From positions 1 through 42,132 of the forward strand of contig NZ_JAELTX010000038.1 of NCBI RefSeq assembly GCF_016429065.1: a stretch of 42,132 bases of DNA, given 5' to 3'. A program made the position numbers and the translations under genes. This document shows, piece after piece, positions 15,356-24,124 of this stretch (positions are counted from its first letter, which is position 1; each line of letters begins with the position of its first letter). A model generated the notes under the pieces. That model was not told the origin of the DNA. It made no database searches and worked only from the letters and a program-made list of their open reading frames with translations. The DNA is from Pedobacter sp. ASV17 (GTDB lineage Bacteria; Bacteroidota; Bacteroidia; Sphingobacteriales; Sphingobacteriaceae).

Positions 15356-18250
15356 ATGAAGCTTAGCTTATCAAGAATTTCCTTTCTTTTTATCCTTTAT
15401 TTTTTTGGTCTTAAGCAACTAGCCGCTAACGATATTCCCAGAATTGGCGTTCCATACGTACAAAACTTCCATAAATCATTATATGCCGCTGGCAACCAAA
15501 ATTGGTCCATTGCCAAAAATCAAAAAGGGATCATGTATTTTGGAAATTCAGGTGGTTTACTAAGTTACAACGGCAAGTATTGGGAAAAACACGAATTACC
15601 GAACAAACAAATTGTAAGATCGGTAGTGGTTAGCAATGATGGGCTTATTTATACTGGCGGCTTCGGCGAATTTGGATTTTGGGACTATCAGCACAAAAAG
15701 CTTACCTACACCTCGCTCACTAAGCTACTTCCAAAAACCGCAAAATTGACTGGCGAAGTATGGAAAATATATATCCTTGGTAAGAAAATATACTTTCAAA
15801 CCTTTTCACACATTTTTGTTTACGAAAACAAGAAAATAACTGTTATCAAACCTGCCAACAACCTTCTCTTTTTACATCAAGTAAACAACAGGCTGTTTGC
15901 AGAAGTGATTGAAAAAGGTCTTTTTGAACTTAAGGATAAACAGTTAATTAAATTAGAAGGCAGCGAAATATTAGGCAATACTGGTGTTTTATCAATTCTT
16001 CCTTATAAAAACAACCAATTTCTAATCGGCACCAGTAAAAACGGACTATTCATTTACGATGGAAAAACGTTTAGCCCTTTTGCCAACCAAGCCAATCAGT
16101 TTTTAAAAACCTATCAGCTCAATAATGGCGCTAGGGTACTCAATAACTACTATGCTTTCGGCACTATTCTAAATGGCATCATCATTATCGATACCAATGG
16201 CAATGTGGTACAAACTATCAACAAAACCAGTGGATTGCAAAACAATACTGTACTCAGTATTTATAATGACAATGAAAACAACCTTTGGGCTGGATTGGAT
16301 AATGGAATCGACCGCATCGAGCTGAATTCTCCCCTCTCTTTCTATTTTGATAAAACGGGAAAATTTGGAACAGTTTATTCCAGTTTAATCTTTGGAAACA
16401 AGATTTATCTTGGCACTAATCAGGGATTATTTTATGGCAACTGGAGCAATAACGCCGCAGGTAATTTCGACTTCAAACTCATCCCTAACTCTCAGGGGCA
16501 GGTATGGGACTTAAGTCGTATAGACAACCAACTTATTTGCGGACACAACAACGGGACATTTTCAATCGTTGGTGATAGAATTGAAAAAATCTCCAATATT
16601 AACGGAGGTTGGACCTTAAAGAAACTCAACAGCAATCCAAACTACCTTATTCAGGGAACCTATACTGGCTTGAGTATTTATGCTAAAAATAGCAGTGGCA
16701 ATTGGACCTTTAGTCATCGCATTGAGGGCTTTGGCGAACCTTCCCGCTATGTAGAGCAAGACCACAAAGGAAACATTTGGGTAAGTCACGCGTATCAAGG
16801 CCTTTACCGTATCAATGTAAGCGACGACCTTAAAAAAACGGTCAAAATTAAATATTACGATGATAAAAATGGGCTGCCAAGTAGCTTCAACATCAACGCC
16901 TTTAATTTAGAGAACAGAGTAGTTTTCTCTTCCGATTCTGGTTTTTATGTATACGATGACATCAACGACCGTTTCAACAAGTACCATGCCTTAAATAACA
17001 AACTGGGCAACTTCAGCAGTTCCAATAAAATCATCAAAGCAAGTAATGGCAAGTACTGGTTCATCAATCATGGACGTATGAGCTTGGCCAATTTTAATGA
17101 ACCTGGAAAAATTGTCATCGACTCGAACCGCTTTAACATCCTTGATGGACGCATGGTTCAATACTATGAGAACATTAGTCAAATTAGCAACAATATCTAT
17201 TTAATAAGTGTTGATGACGGTTTTGCGATTTATAACGATGCTTTGGCTAGCACGATTAAAGCTTCAACCAAATTACCACAAGTACTGATTGGTAAAATTG
17301 ACGACATTACCGACAAATACAGCATCATTGCTGAAAGTGTAAATAGTGAAGAAGAAATTGAAATTCCATTTTCTAGGAATAGCATTCGTATTTCTTTCGC
17401 TCTTCCGTATTATCGCTTGTCCAAAATCAAATTTCAGTATTACTTAGAAGGATTTTCCAAGCAGTGGTCTGAATGGAGCCCTGCCACGCAAAAAGATTTT
17501 ACCAATTTGAGCAATGGCACTTATATTTTTAAGGTGCGTGCAAAAATAGATGAACATGCCATTAGCGAAATCAGTTCCGTAAAAATTGTGATCCTAGCGC
17601 CTTGGTATGCCAGTAACTGGGCTTGGGCTTTCTATTTCATCTGTATCATTATTGGCCTTATTGTAGGTAAAAAAATATACGAGGCAAAACTCAAAAAAGA
17701 CCAACAGAAAATAGCCGATAAACTTCAGCAAGAGAAAGAAGAATATTTGAAAAAAGAAGCAGAAGCCACGGAAAAACAGATTGCCAAATTACAAACTGAT
17801 AAATTACAGGCCGAGCTGGCGGGCAAAAGCCGTGAACTGGCTAATTCTGCCATGAGCTTGGTGTACAAAAATGAGCTATTGCAGAAAATTAGTCAAGAGC
17901 TTTACAAGCTTAAAGACAACAAAGATCAAAAGCCGCAAGACGACCAATTGCGTAAAATCCAAAAAATCATTGATGATGGGATGAACGATGAACGTGATTG
18001 GAATTTATTTGAGAACAGCTTCAATGAGGCTCATGAAAGTTTCTTCAAAAAGCTAAAAGCGAACCATCCAGATCTTGTTCCAAACGACCTTAAGCTTTGT
18101 GCTTACCTACGCATGAACATGAGTAGCAAAGAGATGGCATCCCTACTAAATATCTCTGTTAGGGGCGTAGAAATACGTCGGTATCGTTTGCGTAAAAAAC
18201 TGGCGGTACCTCATGATAAGAACCTTACCGAGTTTCTCATTGAACTTTAA
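15356..18250 (+). CDS. Membrane one-component PUL regulator: propeller, Y_Y_Y domain, LuxR-type HTH
   Basis: 964 residues from the ATG at 15356, which opens directly into a signal peptide (MKLSLSRISFLFILYFFGL). An in-frame TTG at 15284 would add 24 residues but would bury that signal. The periplasmic part (about 25-740) carries two-component-regulator propeller repeats (LWAGLDNGIDRIEL, NIWVSHAYQGLYRI) and then a Y_Y_Y beta-sandwich (FQYYLEGFSKQWSEWS, FKVRAKI). One transmembrane helix lies near 755-777, followed by a coiled coil rich in K, Q and E. The C-terminal HTH has DLKLCAYLRMNMSSKEMASLL then ISVRGVEIRRYRLRKKL. There is no histidine kinase, so it should sense a glycan in the periplasm and bind DNA directly. 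It lies upstream of susC, the probable target. Confidence 0.88.
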   Translation: MKLSLSRISFLFILYFFGLKQLAANDIPRIGVPYVQNFHKSLYAAGNQNWSIAKNQKGIMYFGNSGGLLSYNGKYWEKHELPNKQIVRSVVVSNDGLIYTGGFGEFGFWDYQHKKLTYTSLTKLLPKTAKLTGEVWKIYILGKKIYFQTFSHIFVYENKKITVIKPANNLLFLHQVNNRLFAEVIEKGLFELKDKQLIKLEGSEILGNTGVLSILPYKNNQFLIGTSKNGLFIYDGKTFSPFANQANQFLKTYQLNNGARVLNNYYAFGTILNGIIIIDTNGNVVQTINKTSGLQNNTVLSIYNDNENNLWAGLDNGIDRIELNSPLSFYFDKTGKFGTVYSSLIFGNKIYLGTNQGLFYGNWSNNAAGNFDFKLIPNSQGQVWDLSRIDNQLICGHNNGTFSIVGDRIEKISNINGGWTLKKLNSNPNYLIQGTYTGLSIYAKNSSGNWTFSHRIEGFGEPSRYVEQDHKGNIWVSHAYQGLYRINVSDDLKKTVKIKYYDDKNGLPSSFNINAFNLENRVVFSSDSGFYVYDDINDRFNKYHALNNKLGNFSSSNKIIKASNGKYWFINHGRMSLANFNEPGKIVIDSNRFNILDGRMVQYYENISQISNNIYLISVDDGFAIYNDALASTIKASTKLPQVLIGKIDDITDKYSIIAESVNSEEEIEIPFSRNSIRISFALPYYRLSKIKFQYYLEGFSKQWSEWSPATQKDFTNLSNGTYIFKVRAKIDEHAISEISSVKIVILAPWYASNWAWAFYFICIIIGLIVGKKIYEAKLKKDQQKIADKLQQEKEEYLKKEAEATEKQIAKLQTDKLQAELAGKSRELANSAMSLVYKNELLQKISQELYKLKDNKDQKPQDDQLRKIQKIIDDGMNDERDWNLFENSFNEAHESFFKKLKANHPDLVPNDLKLCAYLRMNMSSKEMASLLNISVRGVEIRRYRLRKKLAVPHDKNLTEFLIEL

Positions 18251-18552
18251 TACTACATCATTACCTCTCATATCGCTTTTTCGGATAGTTTAAAAATCTA
18301 TTGATAAACTCTTTTTGTAGTAGTCCCATTTTCTCAATCAAACAAACAAAAACCGCTGTTTAAACAATAAAAACAGCGGTAAAAGCTAAGCTTGAGATAA
18401 CGTCCTTTCCATACTTGATGTAGTAATGTGCAAGTATTTTTTGTTGTTCATACCAAACAAAAGTTCAACATTCGTGTAGTCAAAACTGGAGTAGCACCGC
18501 AAAATGTCTCCACTGACTGTGTGTTCAAATAATCAAATATTAAATCAACGGT
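18251..18552 (+). promoter_or_regulatory. Regulator-susC intergenic region with hairpin and possible susC promoter
   Basis: 302 nt without a gene. A perfect 10-bp inverted repeat, ACCGCTGTTT at 18352-18361 and AAACAGCGGT at 18371-18380, lies about 100 nt after the regulator stop. TATTTTTTG at 18435-18443, with TTG 17 nt upstream, resembles a Bacteroidota promoter and would leave a leader of about 100 nt before the susC ATG. The actual operator of the upstream regulator cannot be picked out by eye. Confidence 0.4.
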
Positions 18553-21500
18553 ATGAAAAAAATCTTTACAGAACTCTCTGTTTTAGCTTGTTTTTGTTTG
18601 CTTTTATTATCAGACGTTGCCTTTGCCCAAAATGTTACAGTTAAGGGTGTGGTAAAAGACGACCAAAATCTTCCGATCCCTTCGGTAAGTATCATGATCA
18701 AAGGCACCAACAACGGCGTACAAACAGATGCAAGCGGAAGTTACACCATTAGCGCACCAGCAAACGCTACATTGGTATTTTCCTTCATTGGCTTTGCCAA
18801 TCAAGAAATCCCTGTGAACAACAGGACCACAATTAATGTAACCTTATTACCCTCAGCTAATGATTTACAGCAAGTAGTAGTAGTAGGTTATGGTACTCAG
18901 AAAAAAGCAGACGTAACTGGCTCTATTTCGAGTGTTAAGGGAGAGGATATTGAGAAATTTACGGTAACTAACCCCATTGCAGCCTTGCAAGGTAAAGTCC
19001 CCGGAATGACCGTGACAAACGCAGGTTCGCCTGGGTCTAGTCCCGTAGTTCGTTTAAGGGGCGTTGCAAGCACCAAATATGCCGATCCACTGTATGTAGT
19101 AGATGGTTTATTACAAGACAACATCGACTTCCTCAACCCAAATGACATTGAGAGTATCGACTTATTACGAGATGCATCATCAACAGCTATTTATGGTTTA
19201 AGAGGTGCCAACGGTGTAATTGCTATCACTACAAAAAGAGCAGCCAAAGGAAAAACTACGGTAAACTTTCAAAGCACGGTAGGTATACAACACGTGGCCA
19301 ACCGTATAGACGTTGTTGATGCAGACGGATTTAAAAAACTATATTCTGCACAATTAGCAAATGCTGGTTTACCTCCTTTTGATTATACCAACTTTACCGC
19401 AAATACAGATTGGCAAGATCAAGTACTCCGCAATGCAACCATTAATACCAATTCGTTAACGATTTCCAATAGTGGAGAAAAATCAACTACGCTATTAAAT
19501 ATTGGCTACAATAACCAAGATGGGGTAGTTAAATACAACAACTATAAAAAGTTTGTTGCCCGCTTAAACGAAGAAATCAGAATAAATAATAACATTAAAG
19601 TTGGCGGAAACATTACAGGTTTTCACTGGAGAAACCAACCTACCTCTGTTACATTAAACCGTGCAATTTGGGCAGCACCAATAGCACCTATACAGGCCGA
19701 CAACGATACTTATTATCTAATGCCTTCATTTCAAACACAAGTACTTAATCCTGTGGCAGAAATGAACCGTAGCAGAAATACAGCCATCAATAGAGGCTAC
19801 AGATTTAATGGAAGCTTATATGCGGAGGTTAAATTCTTAAAAGATTTCACTTGGAAATCTACCGTATATACCGATTTAGGTTTCAACAATGCCCGTAGTT
19901 ACACCCCTCTTCCTTTTAAGTTCATACGTTTAGGAGAAGGTACCAATGCTACAGAAACACAGTATGACGGTTCTGCAAGAACCACTATTGCACAAACCAC
20001 TTTCGAAAGTAGAAAATACCAACAAGACCATACCCTAAGCTACAGCAAAGAGCTTCATGGTGGGCATAGAATTGACGCGGTAGTTGGTTTTACCACAGTG
20101 TATATGTCAAACACTTCATTAAATGGGTCTCGTAGAGATACTACTTTAAACGTGCCATTTGACCCTAAATTTTGGTATCTATCAAACAACATCATCAACG
20201 AAAATAATCCAACTTTTAATGGTGGTGGCGGCAGCGAAGAATCTAATGCAGGTGGTTTTGCTAGAGTTAGCTATGCCTACAACAACAAATATTTATTAAA
20301 TGCAACGATTAGAAGAGACGGGAGCTCAAGATTTGCACCAAAAAACAGATGGGGAACCTTTGGGAGTGTTGGTTTAGGCTGGGTTGCCAGCGAGGAAGAT
20401 TTCTTCAAAAACAACATCAAGGGTATTGACTTCTTAAAATTCCGTGCCGCATGGGGTAGATTAGGTAATTCTAATGGCGTAGATGCTAACCTTTACCAAC
20501 AAGGATTAACTACGGGAGAGACCGCAGTTTTTGGAAACAACGTATACCCTTCAATTAGAAACGCTTACCTTGCTGACGTAAATTTACGCTACGAAATTGT
20601 ACAGGGTGTTGATGTAGGTGTAGAATTAAAAGCATTAAGAAATAGATTAAGTGCTGAAGTAACCTATTATAACAAAACTACTGACGGAATCCTTACTCAA
20701 GTAATATTACCGAGCGTAAGTGACAACTATTTCACCAATTTAGGTAAGCTTACCAATAAAGGTGTAGAAGTTAGTTTAGGGTGGAATGATGTAATCGGAT
20801 CCGATTTCAAATATAATGTTACAGGTAATTTTAGCTATAATAAAAATGTGGTTAACTCCATTGGTAACACTTCCAATTTCCAAATTGTTAGAGGTGGCGG
20901 AACCAACGTCACAGAAACAGGAAGGTCTGTTGGTTACTTTTTTGGCTACAAACAAATTGGCATCTACCAAAGTTCTGCGGATGTAGCAAGAATGGCTGGT
21001 TTCCCTGATTCTGCTCCTGGTGATATTGCTTTTCAAGATACCAACGGCGATGGAATAATCAATGCATTAGACAGAACCTATTTAGGTACTCCATTCCCTC
21101 CTTACAGCTACGGCCTTAATCTTTCCATGAGCTATAAAGGTTTTGACGTGTCTATCGAAGGTCAAGGTGTGGCAGGGAACAAAATATATACTCAACGTCG
21201 TACAGGAAGTTTCGCTGTGTTAAATTACGAAACGAACAGATTAAATGCTTGGACTGCTCCTGGTACCAGCAATGTTGAACCAATCATCAACAGAAACCGT
21301 GCGAACAACTACCTGTTTAGCAGCTACTTTTTAGAACCTGGCGACTATTTCCGTTTGCGTAACGTACAATTAGGTTATGCTTTTGCCAATGCAGCCATGA
21401 AGAGCATTGGTGTGCAGAGATTGCGTCTTTTCATCAGTGGACAAAATATTAAAACATGGACGAAAGCAACAGGATATACTCCTGAAGCTCAAATAGGTGA

Positions 21501-21579
21501 CATTCTTCAAAGCGGTGCCGACAATGGGGTTTATCCAGTTCCAGCGGTTTACTCTTTTGGATTAAATGTAACTTTTTAA
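18553..21579 (+). CDS. SusC/RagA-family TonB-linked outer-membrane transporter
   Basis: A 1008-residue outer-membrane channel that imports oligosaccharides with TonB energy, working with its SusD lid. Signal peptide to about residue 25 (VAFAQ). CarboxypepD_reg-like domain about 28-105 (VTVKGVVKDDQNLPIPSVSIMI). The SusC signature VVVVGYGTQKKADVTGSISSV is near 112-132, then the plug (GKVPGMTV, SPVVRLRG, DPLYVVDG, IESIDLLRDASSTAIYGLRGANGVI) and a 22-strand-type barrel ending in PAVYSFGLNVTF. It begins the susC-susD-LamG unit; susD starts 23 nt later. Which glycan it carries must come from the enzymes nearby. Confidence 0.97.
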   Translation: MKKIFTELSVLACFCLLLLSDVAFAQNVTVKGVVKDDQNLPIPSVSIMIKGTNNGVQTDASGSYTISAPANATLVFSFIGFANQEIPVNNRTTINVTLLPSANDLQQVVVVGYGTQKKADVTGSISSVKGEDIEKFTVTNPIAALQGKVPGMTVTNAGSPGSSPVVRLRGVASTKYADPLYVVDGLLQDNIDFLNPNDIESIDLLRDASSTAIYGLRGANGVIAITTKRAAKGKTTVNFQSTVGIQHVANRIDVVDADGFKKLYSAQLANAGLPPFDYTNFTANTDWQDQVLRNATINTNSLTISNSGEKSTTLLNIGYNNQDGVVKYNNYKKFVARLNEEIRINNNIKVGGNITGFHWRNQPTSVTLNRAIWAAPIAPIQADNDTYYLMPSFQTQVLNPVAEMNRSRNTAINRGYRFNGSLYAEVKFLKDFTWKSTVYTDLGFNNARSYTPLPFKFIRLGEGTNATETQYDGSARTTIAQTTFESRKYQQDHTLSYSKELHGGHRIDAVVGFTTVYMSNTSLNGSRRDTTLNVPFDPKFWYLSNNIINENNPTFNGGGGSEESNAGGFARVSYAYNNKYLLNATIRRDGSSRFAPKNRWGTFGSVGLGWVASEEDFFKNNIKGIDFLKFRAAWGRLGNSNGVDANLYQQGLTTGETAVFGNNVYPSIRNAYLADVNLRYEIVQGVDVGVELKALRNRLSAEVTYYNKTTDGILTQVILPSVSDNYFTNLGKLTNKGVEVSLGWNDVIGSDFKYNVTGNFSYNKNVVNSIGNTSNFQIVRGGGTNVTETGRSVGYFFGYKQIGIYQSSADVARMAGFPDSAPGDIAFQDTNGDGIINALDRTYLGTPFPPYSYGLNLSMSYKGFDVSIEGQGVAGNKIYTQRRTGSFAVLNYETNRLNAWTAPGTSNVEPIINRNRANNYLFSSYFLEPGDYFRLRNVQLGYAFANAAMKSIGVQRLRLFISGQNIKTWTKATGYTPEAQIGDILQSGADNGVYPVPAVYSFGLNVTF

Positions 21580-21602
21580 ACTCCCTAACTAATTTTTGAA
21601 AA

Positions 21603-23153
21603 ATGAAAACATTATATATAACAACAAAGAAAATTGGTGTAGTGTGTCTAGCAATAGCACTTATGGCATCAATCTCTAGCTGTAAAAAGTTTCTTGATAC
21701 ACAAAAACAAGGGCAATATACCGATGAAGATTATCCTTATCCAGGGACTTCGGGGCCATATGACCAATATATCTTTGCCGCCTATAAAAGTTTAAGAGCA
21801 TACGGCGTACATTCATTTGGCTTTGTTCTTTCTACCGCAGTAAGAAGCGACGACTCTGATATTGGTAGTTCCCCTGGCGACGGTGGGGCAAACGTACAAA
21901 CTTTTGAAACCTTCCCACTTTCATCTGGTAATAGTATCATCAACGGAATGTGGGTAGAATATTATGGCATGATAGACAAATGTAATATTGTGCTCGATCA
22001 AGTTGAAAACAACAAAGAGATTGTTGCAACTGATGCAAATAAAATTCAATCTCAGGCAGAAGCTAGATTTTTAAGAGCCTATGCCTACTTCAACATGGTA
22101 AGGTTTTTTGGTAGAATTCCTTTAATTACCAAACCACAATCGCCTGGCCAAGCAGGCGTACCACAAGGCACCGCAGCACAAGCTTATGCTTTAATTGAGA
22201 GCGATCTGCAATTTGCGGCAACCAACCTACCCCCTACTTGGGATCCAAGATTTGTTGGACGTGCAACAAGCGGTGCGGCCAATGGCTTATTGGCAAAGGT
22301 TTATTTAACCCAACAAAAGTGGGGAGCGGCGATGGCTGCAGCTAACCTAGTAATGACCAGTGGTCAATACAATCTTTTAACTCCGTATAGTGAAATTTTT
22401 AAAGAAGAAGGAGAGAACAGTAAAGAGAGTGTTTTTGAAGTACAGGCAACAGCAACTGCTGCCATCCCAACAGCTAACGGCGTACAGTATGCCGCAAACC
22501 AAGGGGTTAGATCAACTGGAGACTGGAACCTTGGTGATGGTTTCAATGTGCCAAATTTCACCTTGGACCAAGCTTATGAGCCTAACGACCCTCGCAAAGC
22601 CAGAACCTTCCTATATAGAAGCACTGGTACCGTCACTTATAGATCGGTATATGGTGATGCAACAGGTACTACTTGGCAAAATCCAATTTATAACCATAAA
22701 GTATATACCAATCCGGCGAGAAGAGCATCGATAGGCAACAGATTTGGATGGTGGATGAATGTGAGGATATTACGCTACGCTGATGTGGTATTAATGTATG
22801 CAGAAGCTGCTAACGAAGTAGGCGGCACCGCTAACTTTACCGCGGCAACAAATGCGCTAAATAGCATTAGAGCAAGAGCAAGAACTGGTGCCCCAGCAGG
22901 TACACTACCCGACATTACGTTTGTAGATCAAGTACAATTGAGGCAAGCTATTCGTCAAGAAAGAAGGATAGAATTGGCCTTGGAAAATGATCGTTTCTTT
23001 GATTTAGTGAGATGGGGAATTGCTGGAACCGCAATGGCTGCTGCCAACAGACCAAATTTTGCTGAATTCCGCGATGTGTTAATGCCAATCCCTATTGTTC
23101 AGATAGATCTAAGTAAAGAACCTAATAAGTTAACCCAAAACACGGGCTATTAA
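21603..23153 (+). CDS. SusD/RagB-family glycan-binding lipoprotein
   Basis: A 516-residue outer-membrane surface lipoprotein that forms the lid of the SusC channel and captures the glycan. Signal peptide with lipidated Cys27 (ASISSCKKFLD). SusD features include the N-terminal TPR-like segment RFLRAYAYFNMVRFFGRIPL and the C-terminal LRYADVVLMYAEAANEVGG, ALNSIRARAR, IRQERRIELALENDRFFDLVRWG, closing in PIPIVQIDLSKEPNKLTQNTGY. Length fits the family. It lies 23 nt downstream of susC and 11 nt upstream of the LamG lipoprotein gene. Confidence 0.97.
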   Translation: MKTLYITTKKIGVVCLAIALMASISSCKKFLDTQKQGQYTDEDYPYPGTSGPYDQYIFAAYKSLRAYGVHSFGFVLSTAVRSDDSDIGSSPGDGGANVQTFETFPLSSGNSIINGMWVEYYGMIDKCNIVLDQVENNKEIVATDANKIQSQAEARFLRAYAYFNMVRFFGRIPLITKPQSPGQAGVPQGTAAQAYALIESDLQFAATNLPPTWDPRFVGRATSGAANGLLAKVYLTQQKWGAAMAAANLVMTSGQYNLLTPYSEIFKEEGENSKESVFEVQATATAAIPTANGVQYAANQGVRSTGDWNLGDGFNVPNFTLDQAYEPNDPRKARTFLYRSTGTVTYRSVYGDATGTTWQNPIYNHKVYTNPARRASIGNRFGWWMNVRILRYADVVLMYAEAANEVGGTANFTAATNALNSIRARARTGAPAGTLPDITFVDQVQLRQAIRQERRIELALENDRFFDLVRWGIAGTAMAAANRPNFAEFRDVLMPIPIVQIDLSKEPNKLTQNTGY

Positions 23154-23164
23154 TCATTACTCAT

Positions 23165-24052
23165 ATGAAATTTTCAAATATATATACAAAGGGTTGTTTG
23201 CTGGCTTTAACTCTAGCAGGCACCGTTTTTTCTTCTTGCAAAAAAGATGGAAACCCAAACAACTTGCCAGAGGTTAGCCCTGCAGATTATGAAGGCACCA
23301 TAGATGGCTTCAGAACTACCGAAGATGTTTTCAAAGAAAACTTGGTTGCTTACTTCACTTTTGATGACACCTATAACGAAAAGCTTTCCAATGCTGCGCC
23401 AACCTTAAAAAGTGGTGATAGCTTTGTGGCAGGTTTCAAGGGCAAAGCCTTGAACTTAAATTCAGGATATGTTTATTATGGCACACAATTCAATGCCTTT
23501 AAAACAGACGTATTCAAAAGCTTTACCATCAGTCAGTGGATCAAAATTTTAAACAATGGCACCAAACGCACCATGTTGTTAACCATTGCCAGACCAGGGC
23601 TGCTTCAAGGGAACTTGAACATTAACCTAAATACGCAAGCAAGACCAGCCACCAATTTAGATTTCATTGGTATTCAGCCTGTTTTTGCAACCGTAGGTGG
23701 CAATACACAAGACAACTTGAACAATACTACTTCTCCTAAAATCGGTAACGATAACTGGGTACACCTAGTGATTGCTTACAACGGTTCAACAGGAAGGTTT
23801 AACATTGTTGCAAACGGTGTAAATGTTGGTAGTTTCTCTGACAGAGGTGTAGGAAACAATCTTTTCAAATCTTATGAGCCTAGCGAATTAATTTTTGGTG
23901 CCAACTACAATCTTATCCCAGGAAAAACGGTGAATACAGATGCAGCATATGCCCCAATGACAGGTGTAATTGACGAAGTGAGAATTTACAACAGATTTAT
24001 GCCAGATGCCGTTGCAAAAGCACTTTACAACTTAGGTAAAGTAGGCAAATAA
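23165..24052 (+). CDS. LamG-like (concanavalin A-like) lipoprotein, probable surface glycan-binding protein
   Basis: A 295-residue lipoprotein, Cys25 in VFSSCKKDG. From about residue 75 the sequence follows the LamG/laminin_G_3 jelly-roll pattern: NLVAYFTFDDTYNEKLSN, GFKGKALNLNSGYVYYG, FTISQWIKI, NDNWVHLVIAYNGSTGRFNIVANG and the closing GVIDEVRIYNRFMPDAVAKALYNLG. No catalytic motif is apparent, so a binding role beside SusD is likely (inferred). The gene follows susD by 11 nt and ends at a strong terminator 14 nt downstream, making it the last gene of the susC-susD unit. Confidence 0.88.
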   Translation: MKFSNIYTKGCLLALTLAGTVFSSCKKDGNPNNLPEVSPADYEGTIDGFRTTEDVFKENLVAYFTFDDTYNEKLSNAAPTLKSGDSFVAGFKGKALNLNSGYVYYGTQFNAFKTDVFKSFTISQWIKILNNGTKRTMLLTIARPGLLQGNLNINLNTQARPATNLDFIGIQPVFATVGGNTQDNLNNTTSPKIGNDNWVHLVIAYNGSTGRFNIVANGVNVGSFSDRGVGNNLFKSYEPSELIFGANYNLIPGKTVNTDAAYAPMTGVIDEVRIYNRFMPDAVAKALYNLGKVGK

Positions 24053-24066
24053 CCATTAAAACATAT

Positions 24067-24095
24067 AAAGGCACAGTGTTATGCTGTGCCTTTTT
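24067..24095 (+). terminator. Rho-independent terminator inside the PUL
   Basis: AAAGGCACAG at 24067-24076 pairs with CTGTGCCTTT at 24084-24093 over a 7-nt loop and ends in TTTTT (24091-24095). It lies between the LamG lipoprotein gene and the first GH144-type gene, whose GTG start is only 30 nt further on. Read-through or partial termination would lower enzyme expression relative to SusCD. Confidence 0.85.
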
Positions 24096-24124
24096 CTTGA
24101 AACCCTTCTATAAAGCTTTTTGTT

